Shown: positions 1-12,760, counted from the first letter of the stretch. The stretch is DNA of 64,000 nt from Sordariomycetes sp. S80-01Y (GCA_037042185.1 JAXQJY010000029.1:2046001-2110000), one strand, 5' to 3'. The notes: generated by a model not told the origin, from the letters alone. Made by a program: numbers and translations.

Positions 1-3000
1 CTCCCTGACAGGCCCGGTGCCAGCCCCCCGAACGAACATCGGAACGCCTACAGAAGCTCGCCGTCTCGACGCACGCGACACGAAGTCGAAGCCAGCTCCT
101 ACCACCCAGTTTCTGGCGTAGGCCATCATGATCGTGGGAAATCCGCTTCTTCCTACGCCGAAACCATAGCGTATCCTAACGCCAATACAGAGAGTATGCC
201 TCTGTCGCCGACGAGCCCCAAGGGCCACTCCCGTCAACACAGCAACGACCAGTCCGGCCTCGGCCGCAAGAGGAGTCTAATTCGCCCCGAGAGGCATCGC
301 ATTGACCGGGACCATGCCAACTACCACTACCACAAACATGCGAAGAACATGACCGTTCTGCCATCCTCAACCGGCAATGACGCTCTCCTCGAGGAGATGG
401 AGGCCTCGACCGACCGCTCGAATTCACACACCAACACATCCGACTCGCCACCACGACGACACCGCCGCCGAAGTGATGTCGAGAAGAACGCTGCTAATGT
501 TTCCTCACGTCCCTCGAGGTCAAAATCGGGCAAGGTATCTAAGGATCCCAAGCGTGAGTCGAGGCGCAAAAGCCGGACCAAGATGCCGGAAGAGCAGATT
601 CGTGCGCCGACCTTCTGGAACTTCTATTGTGCTGCTGTAACGTTTTGGTGCCCTGACTTCCTGCTGAAGTGCCTGGGATGGCCTACTAAGGCGCAGCGTC
701 GAGCTTGGAGGGAAAAGATGGGTCTTATCAGCATCATCCTTATGATCATGACTATAGTAGGTTTCTTGACCTTTGGATTCACCCAAGTCGTTTGCGGCAC
801 GCCTCCGGAGCGCCTCCGAATCAACGAGGTCGGGCCAGGTTTCATGATCTTCCACGGGCGCGCTTACAATCTGGTCGATTCTCACCACCCCCCCGCGGAG
901 GGCATGCCTTTGCGCCAGGATGGGTATGGTCCCAATGTTCTCTACGACCTCGACACAGACTATGGCGGCAGGGATGGAAGTTTCCTCTTCCAGAACGTCA
1001 ATGGAGCCTGCAAAGATATTATCACCCTCGCAGAGAACTCCGATGTGCCCACCAACGACGATGGCGACCTCGCGTGGTACTTCCCTTGCAAGACTTTCAA
1101 CCAGGACGGGTCGTCCGAGGTCAACACCAGCACCGAATACTACCCAGGATACTCGTGTCACACTACGCTTAACTCGCGAAACGCCTTTTACCTGGATCTT
1201 CGCGGTCAGGCCGATGTATACTTCACCTGGGACGATATCCGCAACAGCAGCCGCAACTTGATGGTGTACTCCGGTCAGGTTCTCGATCTCGACCTGCTGA
1301 ATTGGTTCAACACATCCCAGGTCTCCTATCCCGAGCGCTTCGAGCAATTCCGTGATCGCAATTCCGATCTCAACAAGGCCGTTTGGGGCCGCGATGTCAC
1401 CCGAATGTTCCAGTCCTCAGGCGACAAGAAGCTCGCTCACTGCTTCGAGGAGATTATCAAGGTTGGAGCCGTGGATACAGAGACAGTCGGTTGTATAGCC
1501 TCTAAGGTCGTGTTGTACTGCGCCTTGATTCTTATTCTGGGTCTCGTCGGTACTCGCTTCATTCTCGCCATCATCTTCCAGTGGTTCCTGTGCCGGAAGT
1601 ATGCCGCGAACAAGACGTCTCAGAGCTCCGACCGCCGCAAGCGAAACAAGCAGATCGAAGATTGGTCTGACGACATCTACCGCGCTCCCGCCAGACTGCC
1701 CGGCGATGTTGGCAGCACAGTTGTGGGATCCGATCGCATGAGCAAGCGCAACTCCTTCTTGCCTACCACGTCTCGATTCTCTGCCGTTTATGACGCCGGT
1801 CAGCCTGGCAGTATGGGCCGCCGTGGTCCGACTACCATGGGTAGCCAAGCCGCTTCGAGCTCTCTCCATCCCAATGCTGTCTACAAGCAGAGCAACGACA
1901 GCCGCGCCAGCTTCCTGCAAAGCGACCCCTATGCTAACTCATCTGGACCTACTGAAGGCCCTGGTCCCGCCGGTTTTATTCACCCATCTGTCGTTCCTCA
2001 GCCTCCTGCTGACTGGCAGCCATTTGGATTCCCTCTTGCCCATACCATGAACCTCGTCACTGCATACTCTGAGGGCGAGGAGGGTATGAGGACTACGCTC
2101 GACTCGATCGCTATGACGGATTACCCCAACAGTCACAAGGTCATCGTTGTTATTTGCGACGGCATGATCAAGGGTAAGGGTGAAGCGAAGTCGACTCCTG
2201 ATGTGTGTCTCGGTATGCTCAAAGACCACACGATGCCTCCTGAGATGGTCGAGCCCTACTCCTACGTTGCCGTTGCCAGCGGTTCCAAGCGCCATGGCAT
2301 GGCCAAGGTCTACTGCGGTTTCTACGATTATGGTCACAAATCCACCATCCCCCTCGACAAGCAGCAGCGTGTTCCGATGATGGTTGTCGTGAAGTGCGGT
2401 ACTCCTGATGAGGCATCCAGCGCTAAGCCTGGTAACCGTGGAAAGCGTGACAGTCAGATCATCCTTATGTCTTTCTTGCAAAAGGTCATGTTCGATGAGC
2501 GCATGACTGAGCTTGAGTATGAGATGTTCAACGGTCTTTGGAAGGTCACTGGTATCTCTCCCGACTTCTATGAGATAATGCTCATGGTCGACGCCGATAC
2601 CAAGGTCTTCCCTGACTCTCTGACGCACATGGTTTCCGCAATGGTCAAGGATCCCGAGATCATGGGTCTCTGTGGTGAGACGAAGATTGCCAACAAGCGC
2701 GACTCCTGGGTCACCGCCATCCAGGTTTTCGAGTACTTCGTGTCCCACCATCTGGCCAAATCCTTCGAATCTGTCTTTGGTGGTGTCACCTGTCTTCCCG
2801 GCTGCTTCTGCATGTACCGTATCAAGACGCCCAAGGGTGGCCAGAACTACTGGGTGCCCATCCTCGCCAACCCCGATGTCGTCGAGCACTACTCCGAGAA
2901 CGTCGTTGAGACGCTGCACGAAAAGAACCTGTACCTGCTTGGTGAGGATCGTTATCTCACGACTCTCATGCTGCGCACGTTCCCCAAGCGCAAGCAAGTC

Positions 3001-3725
3001 TTTGTCCCCCAAGCCGTCTGCAAGACCACCGTGCCTGATAAATTCATGGTCCTCTTATCTCAGCGCCGTCGTTGGATTAACTCCACGATCCACAACTTGA
3101 TGGAGCTGGTTCTCGTTCGCGACCTGTGTGGTACATTCTGCTTCTCTATGCAGTTTGTAATTTTCATTGAGCTTATTGGAACCCTCGTGCTGCCTGCAGC
3201 TATTGCCTTCACTTTCTACGTTGGTAAGTAAAGCCAGTCCCATTCATTCCGGCGGCCGCTCTAACATTTCCTCCAGTCATTACATCTATCATCAGGCAAC
3301 CGGTTCAAATCATTCCCCTGGTTCTTCTAGCTCTCATTTTGGGTCTCCCCGGTCTACTTGTCGTCATTACCGCCCACTCACCTTCCTACATCATCTGGAT
3401 GTTGATCTACCTCATCTCTCTCCCTGTGTGGAATTTCATCCTGCCAACCTACGCCTTCTGGAAGTTTGACGACTTCTCGTGGGGTGACACTCGTAAGACC
3501 GCCGGCGAAAAGACCAAGAAGGCCGGTCTCGAGTACGAAGGAGAGTTCGACTCATCAAAGATTACCATGAAACGCTGGGCCGAGTTCGAGCGCGAGAAGA
3601 GGAGCAAGAGCGTCTACTGGGGTAGCAGGGAGAACGTCGTTGGTGGCCCGACCTCACACCATAGCTGGGCACCTCAGCCTCCGAGCCACCAGTACTACGA
3701 CGATCATTATTCTTCTGACGCATGA
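1..3725 (+). CDS. Class IV chitin synthase (5' partial)
   Basis: Plasma-membrane processive family 2 glycosyltransferase that polymerises UDP-GlcNAc into cell-wall chitin; closest in layout to yeast Chs3. Exons are 1-3223 and 3277-3725; the 53-nt intron joins FYV to VITSII. The frame is open from base 1, so the start codon lies left of the window; 1223 residues are visible, near the family's usual 1200 or so. In fragment numbering: a basic Ser-rich disordered N-terminus (1-200), membrane segments near 204-225 and 240-264, a lumenal cytochrome-b5-like stretch ([16 protein letters not shown], about 281-296), a membrane span at 503-531, the catalytic GT2 domain from about 680 with VDADTK (about 863), GEDRYL (981) and QRRRW (1021), then a C-terminal cluster of membrane spans. 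The ATG at 196 is internal, not the start. All catalytic signatures are intact. The class IV call rests on overall layout recalled from the family, not on an alignment. Confidence 0.93.
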
Positions 3726-4575
3726 AGAGCGTTTAATATCTATGGGTAAAGAGGGCTTAAGGTGCCTCGGTGGAGTTTGGCTGCAAGTATCATGAGACCT
3801 TTTGGTCTACGCCGTTTTGAAAATAGTAGTGTTCCTCAGGGCGTTGACCTGGGGGGAAGTAATTCAGAAGCCGTGGAGGAGGATGGGCTTCTCGGGTGTA
3901 TAGAAGTGGCTTATTGGCATGGTTGGCGTCGACACATTAGTTTTAGTACATAGCCGTTCTTTTCCTTGTACCAGTTGGGAAGAAATAAGACCAGCATTGC
4001 TTCACACACTTTAGACTTCCCGTTTTAGTTCTTCACTTCAAAGCCCTTAACCCCTTGTGGAACGTCAGAGGACGACACCATGTTGGTGAACAGTACGTGT
4101 AGAGAAACCACCGCAGCTAGGATCTCGGAATGAAGAGAGTTACGTTTAAGATGTAGGCCATTTCCATTACACCGCGCCGCAACCTAAGAAAGTACTCTGA
4201 AATCCACTATGAAAAATGAAGAAGAAGAACATGTAAAGAGGACAGCCCATGTCTAGACAGGCCGCGCCAAAAAGAACAAAAGGCCAGTGTAGTCATGTCT
4301 TTCGTAAACGCCTGCTTTCGCTGTAGAAGGCAACCGCTGTGCTGTGCTCCACATCAAAACACACACACACACACTCTCTCGCAACAGAGAGCCAGCTCGA
4401 ACTTTGTTCTCGCACAGGGGGTTCCCGCAAGATGATTATAACAAGAAGAAGCAAGATGAAGCAGGAAAGGATAGAAAGAAGACGTTCATCGTTTCTCATT
4501 ATACTGGCGTCGCTTTTGGATGGCTGGTTTGGGAGCGTCGAAAAGGGTCAGGGGAAAGGCTGGAGCCAACAGTCG
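3726..4575. other. Convergent intergenic region
   Basis: Between the 3' ends of the chitin synthase (+) and polo kinase (-) genes. It should hold both 3' UTRs. The only structure seen is a short CA microsatellite at 4360-4374 running into CT repeats. No supported gene. Confidence 0.6.
4360..4380. repeat. (CA)n/(CT)n microsatellite
   Basis: About seven CA units followed by CTCTCTC, in the convergent spacer downstream of polo kinase. Simple sequence only. Confidence 0.9.
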
Positions 4576-7500
4576 CTATCTGCTGGATGATTCCAGGTCC
4601 TCGCCTAGATCCCATGGCCGACGAGGGTCGACAAGCGTGGTGAGGCGTTGATCGCCCCAACGAGCCCCGATGGTGACCCAGACGTGCTTGACTGGGGCGG
4701 TGGAGTGGACGATCTCACGGTGGCCGGTCCAACGCAGGCGGGTTTCGCGCTTCATGTTGGAGTTGCCGAGGCCGCCGTTGACAACCCACTCCTTGACAAC
4801 ATTCTTGATGAATTCGATCTTACGGCGGAAGTCGTTTGTGGCAGGAATATCCTGGAGCTCGGGGTCGATTTCAGGACGGCGGCGGGTGGTAGCTGTGGTT
4901 CGCGTTGAGCGATAGGCAGTGGGCTTAGTCTGGAAGTTTAGGAGAGTCTGAAGTGGGTAGGAAAGCATAGCTCGCTCATCAAGTGCTGTGCCCTCGATGG
5001 TGCCTTCATCAGCGAGCTTTTGGGCTGCCTCCTTGGGAAGATGCCAGAAGTGACACCACGTGCCGGTCGAGTCGATAACGATTTTGGTGTGATCGGGAAA
5101 GTTGAACTGCAGGTGACCATCGCAATATGCCCAGCAGCCGACGTCGCCAAAGCGCTGGTAGAAGGTGACGAGTTCAGCGGGTGTGCCCTTATTGCCAGGC
5201 GACATAGGACTGGTCGCCGCAGTATCCTCAGCCGGCACATCACCGTCCCGTCCATAAGCCATCATGTAGTTGGCAAACTTCTTCCACAGAATGATACGCT
5301 CACGCTTGCGGTGCTGGTGAAGGTCTCTGCCCGGAGTCATCTTGCCAGCTGTGCCATCCTCGTTGATTGGTACGCGAAAGTGCTCCGGGGAGACGAGCAC
5401 TTCCGAAAGACCAGCCTCTCCATTATTCTCAAAGAACTTAATGGGTTCCGTCATGGGGATAGGCTGGGCGCGCTCGGCGTAGGTCTTGTCGTCTCGACGA
5501 TTGATGTGCCGCTCAGCGCCACGGATGAAGATACCTGCCGGTGGCAGCATGGCAGTCTTACTGCCATCCGTGGTCGGGATGTCTCGCAGAATACATCCGA
5601 CACTTCCATCGTTCAACACATATCCAAGCCCGAACTTGTTAGTGTAGTCAACCCACTTGACCACAACGTGAGGATGCGGCGGAGTCGTGGTTTTCGCAGA
5701 AACGACGGCCATTGTGCGCGAGTTCAGTGCCCTTTCAAGCTCGACCTGGAGTCTCCGTAAACGCTCCAAGATCGTATCAGGATGCGTGTCGCCGATCGTG
5801 GTCTGTCTTTCCTCGGAGCTGAACAAAGATGTTGTGCTGATGGTCTTCGAATTCTGGCGCTTGTGCAAGGTCGAGGAGCTCGATGTGGCGGCAGTGACAG
5901 CCGAGACCTTCTGAGCTACCCTTCCAGCTGACTCTGACTTTGGTATCGATGGTTCAGCCTGCTTCTCCAGAGCCTTCTTCGGCATAACAGGCAAGTCCTT
6001 GATGGCGGTCTCCCTGGTCGGAAGCGCCTTTCGTGGCCGCACACGCGTGCTCTGTGATGCTGATAGCGGAGGTTCAGTGGATGAAGCCTGATTTCTGGGC
6101 TTTGGAGGGCCTGAGACGGTCGAAGGTCGGCTCTGCGCTCGTTGTTGGGCAGCAAAGCTTTGAGGTGGCTGTTTCAACATGGCCGTAGGGTGTCTTGGTT
6201 CTACGCTGAAGCCAGAAGCAGCAGCCTGCAGTCTCGCTTTGGTGTCGCTCTGCTCCTGCAACCACTCGTCAAAAGGCCTATAAACAATGCCTTCGGCCAA
6301 AGGTATCGCAGGCGTCAGTCCAGCCTTTTCTTCTGCTGCCATCTCCTTCCAAACCTGTGTGTGAACAAGTTGCTTCTGGTCCCAGGGTCCCACACAGCAT
6401 TCTCGGCACATTGTCAGAAAGTTCTGGTTCGAACGCTCCTGGGTTGCGCTGTCCATGCGAGTGGAATAGAATTCCTGACGGTCTGGCGGCAGCTCCCTTA
6501 GCCTCGAGCTCATCTCAGCCTCCGAAGGCATGTAGCCTGAGGTGAAGAAAGGATGTTGAATGACGATATCTGGCGCTGGGCGATTGTCGGCTTCTTGCAG
6601 CATAGTGGCCACGAGATCCTTGATCTGAGGCGAAATGACTCTCGAGCTGTCATCGATGCTCGGCCATTCGTAGTCTCTCTCCCGGGCTCTCCGGTAAATC
6701 TCATCGGTAGTCGTAGATTGGAACGGTGGTTTCGATGTGAGCATGGCGAACCTGGAATAGTTAGTCGGCACATTTCGCGCGTGAATCGCGAGGCACTCAC
6801 ACTATCACACCTAAGCTCCACAAGTCAACGCTTTGGTCGTGGCCTGTCTTCCCCTTTTCCAGAATCTCTGGGGCAATATAGTTGGGTGTTCCGCACAGAG
6901 TTGTCCGCCGAATTGTCTGCATGTCTCTGCCAGTGACCAGCAATGCTGCCAATCCAAAATCGCCAATCTTGGCGTTCATCTGGGAATCTAGGAAGATATT
7001 GCCCATTTTGAGGTCGCGGTGAATCACCCCTTTGCCATGCATGTACTTGACGGCTCCCGCAATCTGAACGGCATAGAAGCGCACCTCCGACTCTGTCAAG
7101 CCCTTACGACGCTTGACCATGTCCATCAACGACCCATTGAGACACAGCTCGAGAACGAGGTATGTGCAATTGTCATAGGAGAAGGCGCGGAGGAATTGAA
7201 CGATATTCTTGTGGCGCATTTTCGAATGGATCTGAAGCTCCGTCTGGAACTAGAAATTTGTGTCAGCTGCAGCCCTCTGAGAAGGAGGTGTCACTCTACC
7301 TTTGATTCCATTTTTGGCGGCATGACGCTCTTCACGATCTTGAGCGCAAAGCGCTTTTTGCTTGGCTGCAATGTACCTTCGTGACATATGGCGAATCCAC
7401 CCTTCCCCAACATCTTTCCAACGGTATAAATTGCGCCATCAGGACGGTCTGCGCTTGGGGGCTCAGGGATGGCCGCCGGTGGTGGAGGAGGGTGGTCTTT

Positions 7501-7629
7501 GTTCTTCGGCTTGGTCATAGCGGCTTTGGTCTTGAGCTCAGCAGCCTTCGGCAGACGCTGGGCATTAGCATCACGCGGTGATAGAGCGTCGGCCTCTGCG
7601 TCGCGCCTCACTGCTAGTCGGTGGGACAT
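4576..7629 (-). CDS. Polo-like Ser/Thr kinase (Plk1/Cdc5 type)
   Basis: Mitotic kinase that acts at spindle poles, kinetochores and the septation machinery, targeted by its polo-box domain to phosphoprimed partners. Exons (minus strand) 7629-7300, 7249-6801, 6751-4576; 984 aa. The ATG at 7629 (MSHRLAVRR) is chosen because the upstream in-frame codon at 7644 is GTG. Visible: glycine loop LGKGGFA (74-80), catalytic Lys 97 (FALKIVK), HRDLKMGN (187-194), DFG (207-209), activation-loop TTLCGTP with Thr about 227, and APE. The C-terminus has two polo boxes: PB1 starting at W626 (WVDYTNKFGLGYVL) and PB2 around 786-833 (FGDVGCWAYCDG...HFWHL). The linker of about 250 residues is Ser/Pro/Lys-rich and disordered, longer than in yeast Cdc5. 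Nothing looks broken. Head to head with the OPA3-like gene. Confidence 0.95.
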
Positions 7630-8224
7630 GGCGGCCGTTGACACCTATCGAAGTTCGTCGAACCGAGGCGTCGGGTGCTGGCGAGAGGGAAGCCAGACGT
7701 TGTGTTCGAGGAATCTCAGGCATACATGAACAGTATATAAGCAATGCTCTTTTCGGATGCGTAGCGTGCAAAGTCGAGAAGAACCGAGTCGACGATGTGG
7801 GCTCGTGGAACTGCAGGTTGGCCGTGAAGGAGGTTTGTCGGTGAAGGTTGATGCTGGTTTCCCAATTTCGGTTGGTTTGTGTTGTTGATTTTGGGGGGCC
7901 GTTGCGCCTGGCAACCGCTGCACGACCTCCACAAAAGGTACGACCGCGTTGTACTCCGTATCTCTGCCTCGCCAGTCCCCACATCAGCAACCCCTGCCGG
8001 ACCCACCGTCGTCACTTTCAGGAACATCGCGGACAGCTTCGGGATTGACGGCATCTGACGTCTGACTCTTCAATCCTATGGCTTTCTCGATGACCGACTT
8101 CTGACATGCGGCGCTCCCGATAAAAACCTCAATTCTCAACGGTCTTTATACCTGAACTTGACGACCGAAATTCGATGCAAACTTGCAGACCATCCCAGGC
8201 AACGAGGCAACACGCGAATCGACC
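7630..8224. promoter_or_regulatory. Divergent promoter, polo kinase / OPA3-like
   Basis: 595-bp spacer between two start codons facing apart. It must hold both promoters and 5' UTRs. I see no convincing TATA box or named regulatory site in it; short antisense ORFs look like chance. Confidence 0.5.
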
Positions 8225-8918
8225 ATGGTGCCGCTCCCGCTCTTCAAGCTTGCGTCTCTTTTCGTGCGGCATGTCTCCAAGTATGGTGCAGTCAGTGATT
8301 CGTCGCGCCCCCAAATTTATCTCATTACTGATTCTGCCTCAGAACCGCATCAAGGCGCAAGCCCATGACCACCCCAGCTTCCGCGCATTCGCCGCCCGCT
8401 ACGGCCAGTCGATACACCAGATGAACATGCGGCTGTCAGTTGCACTCTTAAGGGACGTGGATGCTGAACGAAGGGCCAAAGAAAAGGCAGAAGCGCCAAC
8501 TGTCAAGACCGAAGAACAACACAAGAAGGAGGAAGCTGAAAAGCGGAGAGGACAGACGGACTCGACCAAGAAGAGGCCTTTCATGTTCCAAAACGTTTGG
8601 AAGCGGAAATTCAGACCCTTGCCAGAGGCGAAGGCGGTGGATCTGTTCGCCGATGTGATTGGCGATGCCTTCATTCTGGGAGTGGCCAGTGGTATAATCA
8701 TATACGAATACTGGAAAGCTTTGAAGAAGCCCGACGTCAACAAGGAGCGGATAGATGAGCTCAACGTCAAGGTCGAAGAGCTGAGGAAAAGGGAAGAGGA
8801 GCTGATGGAAGCCGAGAAAAAGCAGATCCAGCGGTTCAACGACCTAGAAGAGGCCCTGCGGACGCTGAAGAACCCCAAGACGAAAGAACCATTACTACCA
8901 ACACTACAAGCCTCATGA
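8225..8918 (+). CDS. OPA3-like mitochondrial protein
   Basis: Member of the OPA3 family, small proteins of the mitochondrial membrane implicated in mitochondrial morphology; molecular role uncertain. Exons 8225-8290 and 8343-8918; 213 aa. The splice gives the family N-terminus MVPLPLFKLASLF...SKYGA followed by NRIKAQAHDHPSFR, matching the expected join at NRIKAQA. The donor is GTCAGT, a weaker form. An AFAARYGQ stretch follows, then a Lys/Glu-rich insert (about 75-115) and a hydrophobic segment LFADVIGDAFILGVASGIIIYEYW (about 134-157), which is the conserved membrane-interacting part of the family. The C-terminus is a charged coiled coil (about 160-200). Start chosen by family fit; an upstream ATG in another frame is not used. 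Confidence 0.9.
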
Positions 8919-9113
8919 ACAACCAATTACGAGGATGGTGGCCTCAATTCATAGCGTGTCGACTCATGCGGCATTTCGCTCAACTCCACTCACACGACGC
9001 TGGGAATCGCGATTCAACGTAAGCCGCGTTGAAATATCATGCAGTCGGCGCGGCCTTCTCAGGCACACCGAGCATCTATCTAGGCAGATAGCTTGAGAAG
9101 GCTTCAAGGCATC

Positions 9114-10070
9114 ATGCGGTCGATTGGACTATTTCGGACGGAAGGTGCGAGCCTGGAGGCGAAGCTTGTTGTTGCCAGTCTCGCACTGAGCCTACAGCAT
9201 CAACGGAAACTTGAAGAGATAGAAATCACAACTGAGCCCACTTCATGATCTCCCAGAATTTCTTCCGCTTCTTGTATTTCTCCAACAACAATTGCAACAG
9301 CGGGAGGGACCAATTTGGGCTATTATGTTCTGCTCGTCACTCAGGAAGAGGAAGGAATGGGCTCCCGCGTCAACCGCTCTTCTGCGCGCTCAGTGGACAG
9401 GTTCGTGGGCAGCACGTTACTTCTGACCATTTTCTAATGCTTCGTTTTGTAGAGAAAGAACTCAACACGCACGATGCTGCCTTCGCGGTATCTGGTCAAG
9501 GTGGGATGCGCGCTGTCTTCCGTCTACTCCTGCTTTGTACTGGAGATGTATGGCATGACGAGACCTTGGAACGTATGGAGAGACTCAGCGTCCTGAACGG
9601 GGCGTCTCACGTTGCCATCGTGCTCCTGCTCGCGGGAGACGCTGCCATGGCAGCATTCGCCAGGTTGCAAATGAAGTTCGTTTCATGCTTCCTGAGCTCT
9701 GAACAGTTGTATGCTAAGTTGACTTAGGTCGCTCAGTCATGGCCTCGAGATGCCAATCATCCCAATCACTTCAGTCTCAGATATCGTTTCCTGCCTCGAC
9801 AAGCTCCGTGAGCAGGAGACCGAGAGGCTCGCGGCTTCTGGTTCTGGCACCGCTACTCAGCGCGAGCTACTATGTCATTGCGTCCACGGACAGACTTTGT
9901 CAGAGAGGCAGAGCAACATGATCTTGGACTCATCTTCCAGCTTCAAACAGGTGGTCAGGGACGCCTACAGCCAGGAGGCTCAGGAAATCATCCATGACTT
10001 GCTGGGCAGCGTTGACGCGTCGAGGTTTTTGTCATTTCTGAAGGAGGGGCCGAGGCCTGCGAGCGATTGA
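9114..10070 (+). CDS. Unnamed conserved-looking protein, 5' structure unresolved
   Basis: Not assigned to a named family. Two downstream exons are well supported: one ending at 9675 and one from 9728 to 10070, joined across a 52-nt intron with donor GTTCGT and acceptor TAG, giving ...FARLQMKSLSHGLEMPIIPITSVSDIVSCLDK.... A first intron lies at about 9401-9452 (or 9405-9454). The visible protein reads as alpha/beta: THDAAFAVSGQGGMRAVF, a helix DETLERMERLSVLNG, a hydrophobic strand HVAIVLLLAG, then MPIIPITSV. Upstream of 9400 two frames each look protein-like in different stretches (see findings): one from ATG 9114 to the TGA at 9246, another from 9223, and again the first frame at about 9306-9400 (NLGYYVLLVTQEEEGMG). 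Either the 5' part holds small indels or my model is wrong. The C-terminus ends FLKEGPRPASD. I recall similar uncharacterised Pezizomycotina proteins but cannot verify it. Confidence 0.5.
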
Positions 10071-12760
10071 TAGCACTTCAGACCTGATTCTCAGGTATAG
10101 ACCCGCACCTCAGGCTCTCGGTGAAGACGGGATACTGGATTGTTCTCCGGATCTGACGAGGCCCAACGTATTATTTAGATGCTTGGTCCAAGCCGCCTTG
10201 CTCCACTACAACGAAGACGGCCCGCAGTCTTTCTGCACGTTACGACCAACGTACAGTCTGTCGGTAAAATAAAGTTTATGCATCACATGCTGGAACTGTG
10301 ACAAGTCGATCACTTCAGAAGCAACAACCAACACCTACAACCCACAGGTGGCCCCAGCATCCCATCCGATCTCCGAGCACGTTGCAGCGAATTCCAAAGA
10401 ACGGGCTGGTGGGCCGACGAGGCAAGATTCGAGATGGGCTAAATTGTTTGAGCCAACAGAGGACGACGGTGAAACCACTCAGTTGCTTCATGAAGCGCCA
10501 AGTGATCTCTTCGGTCGAGAGTCGGAACCGAGGCCATCTTGATGGTAGCTCTGCTCCGATAGGCGCCGAACACAATATGCTTATGTGGTCAAGGAGAACG
10601 AGAGGCAGCCGTTTGGCTATCTTGCCCCGGGCTCGAGGTTCAGACTTAGTGGTGCCCTTTGCAATTACCTCAAACTCAATATGTACTTCTAGTACACAGT
10701 GAATGGCCGATGTCAAGGAATTTCGATCCGGGTCTCGTTAAATCTAGGATACACAATGCCTCTCGAGACAGCTATTCTCAGAGCTCTGGATGTTCCTGAT
10801 GTCAGGCGTTGGAAGCGCAATCGATTCAAGAGTAGCGCCAAGCTTTATATCTGTGGACCACAAGAGGAGCAGTGGAGTGGGAGGTCAAATTTAGCACAGA
10901 GATGGTGGTGCAGATGCAGCACACCGCTCTCTGCCGCGCCCGGGATGCGATGTGCGAGCGGGAGACGGGAACAGGGGGTCAATGGTGCCCCCCTCCTTGC
11001 CAAACCTCAGAGTCGGAACCCCAAACAGCAACTGCTTCATCACCAACGCCGAGGAGGTTTGAGGGTCGTGTCGAGATCGGGTGCCATGGAAAGGGGACAT
11101 GTGTGAACATTGGCGCGAAATCGTCTTCAAGATGTTGCCGTAGGAGTACCATCACCGTACAAATCCGGCCTCGGACAGTCCCTAGGCGCTGTGGCGGCGG
11201 ACTATCTGTGACGACCAACGAGTTAACGGTGGCGACGCATGACCAAGAATATTGGCAAGCGAAAATAGCGTCTCGAGGCTTGGCCACGGTCGGTTTGGCC
11301 TCGACAATGGCCTGCCCAGCTCCGGCGGCATGCGAATAGAATCACCGCCCCGGGAAAGACAAGAGAGGTCGCGAGAGGCTGGGATGCAGATGCATCTCGT
11401 CGGTCGTTGTGGGAGAGACCCCAGACCATTGGTGGACTTGGAGATGGAGGGGTGGAGGCTCGGTCGGCAGGTACTTGGCTGCCCGCGGCAATTGGGCGCA
11501 ATGTGGTGGTACCTCCTGGGCGCTGGTATCCACGGCCAGACGCACGCACCAGCTGCAGGCGCCAGGGCTCGTGATTGGGCCGATCAGGGAGCTCTAACCG
11601 CCGAGCAACCTCCAATCACCTGCGGCAGTGGCCTCGTCCTCCCTCATCACATCCCGTCCTCGCAACGCGGTCTCTGCGCTCCCCAGCAAAAGATGTTCGC
11701 ATGGGCCGTGTGACGAGCATGGCATCTCTGCAGTGCTAGCTGCTGGGTTCCATTGGGGACATGCGAGCCACCGAGTAGAGATTGCGGGTCGCGGCCCTGG
11801 GCCCTGGGCCTGGCCCGCCGAGCCCGCCTCGCATGGCTTCTCCTCACTCGTTCCATGGAAGAGGTCGATGCGCCGAGGGCGCTTCCGCACTTGCAGCATC
11901 ATGTGCATCTAAAACTACTGTGACGCCGCCTTGCCCGGGGCCTTTTTTGTTCTTCTGACTCTCCGTTTCCGCTGCCTCACATCTCTCACACGAACTCACC
12001 ATCCAAGACGCCACCCACGACCAACTGAAACTCGATATACGGCAAATCCGTGACCAGCGTCAAGTGCACGTTCCGTTCGACAATCACTCAACCCAAATTG
12101 CCGCCGAACTGCTTAAGACACCGCAAAGAACGCTGGGGTATCCGGGATTCATCTGCATAGGGCAGCAGGCGCAGACATCACGAGGAAAGGGACGTCAACA
12201 ACAGATCGATGAACGCATAGATGCATTCACGGATACGACATCCAAATTACGCAAGAACCCATTGCGTCGCCACTTTAAACCCAGACAGTCAAAGCTTCAC
12301 CAGGTCGGCAGAGGCCGTCTCCGGCAGATACTTGACACACTTCAGACCACGACCCCCGTGTCAGCCCTGCCGGGCGGGCATCAGGCCAAGTCGCCCTGGC
12401 GAGAGCTTATAGGCATCGCCTTTGCTGCTTCGCCATACACCACCGTTCTTCGCATTTCCGTTCTGCCTAATATTTTGTTGCTTCCACCAAAGGGTCTGGT
12501 ACCCTCCTCTTTACCTCGACGACTCTTTGACAGAGCGTCCCCTCTCCCTTGCTTAATACGCCGGACGGACCGAAGCTTGCCTTGACGGTAGCTCTCTCTG
12601 TTTTCTTTTCAAACTGGGTTCATTGCTTTGGGTGGTTATAGACATTCTCGGCAAGGAGAAAAAGGGTTATACGTCCGCGAGGATCGTCAGAAATTCGACC
12701 ACATCTCAAAAGAAGAGGATAGGAAGAGCGGGAAACAGGACACACTCGTGACTCTTCATC
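10071..12760. other. Long intergenic region without supported gene
   Basis: 2.7 kb. ORFs up to 173 aa occur on both strands, but they overlap one another, have low-complexity Arg/Pro/Gly-rich composition typical of GC-rich non-coding DNA, and match no family I know. From about 11935 and again from about 12400 the sequence becomes pyrimidine-rich on the + strand, consistent with promoter and leader of the gene at 12761. A small unrecognised gene or ncRNA is not excluded. Confidence 0.5.

Noticed and set aside
1939-3012. 357-aa ORF antisense to the chitin synthase
   Set aside because: Shadow of the conserved catalytic exon; no start context, no domain.
12064-12585. 173-aa ORF upstream of the DUF7727-type gene
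   Set aside because: Composition resembles translated pyrimidine-rich leader; no conserved pattern. Not fully excluded.
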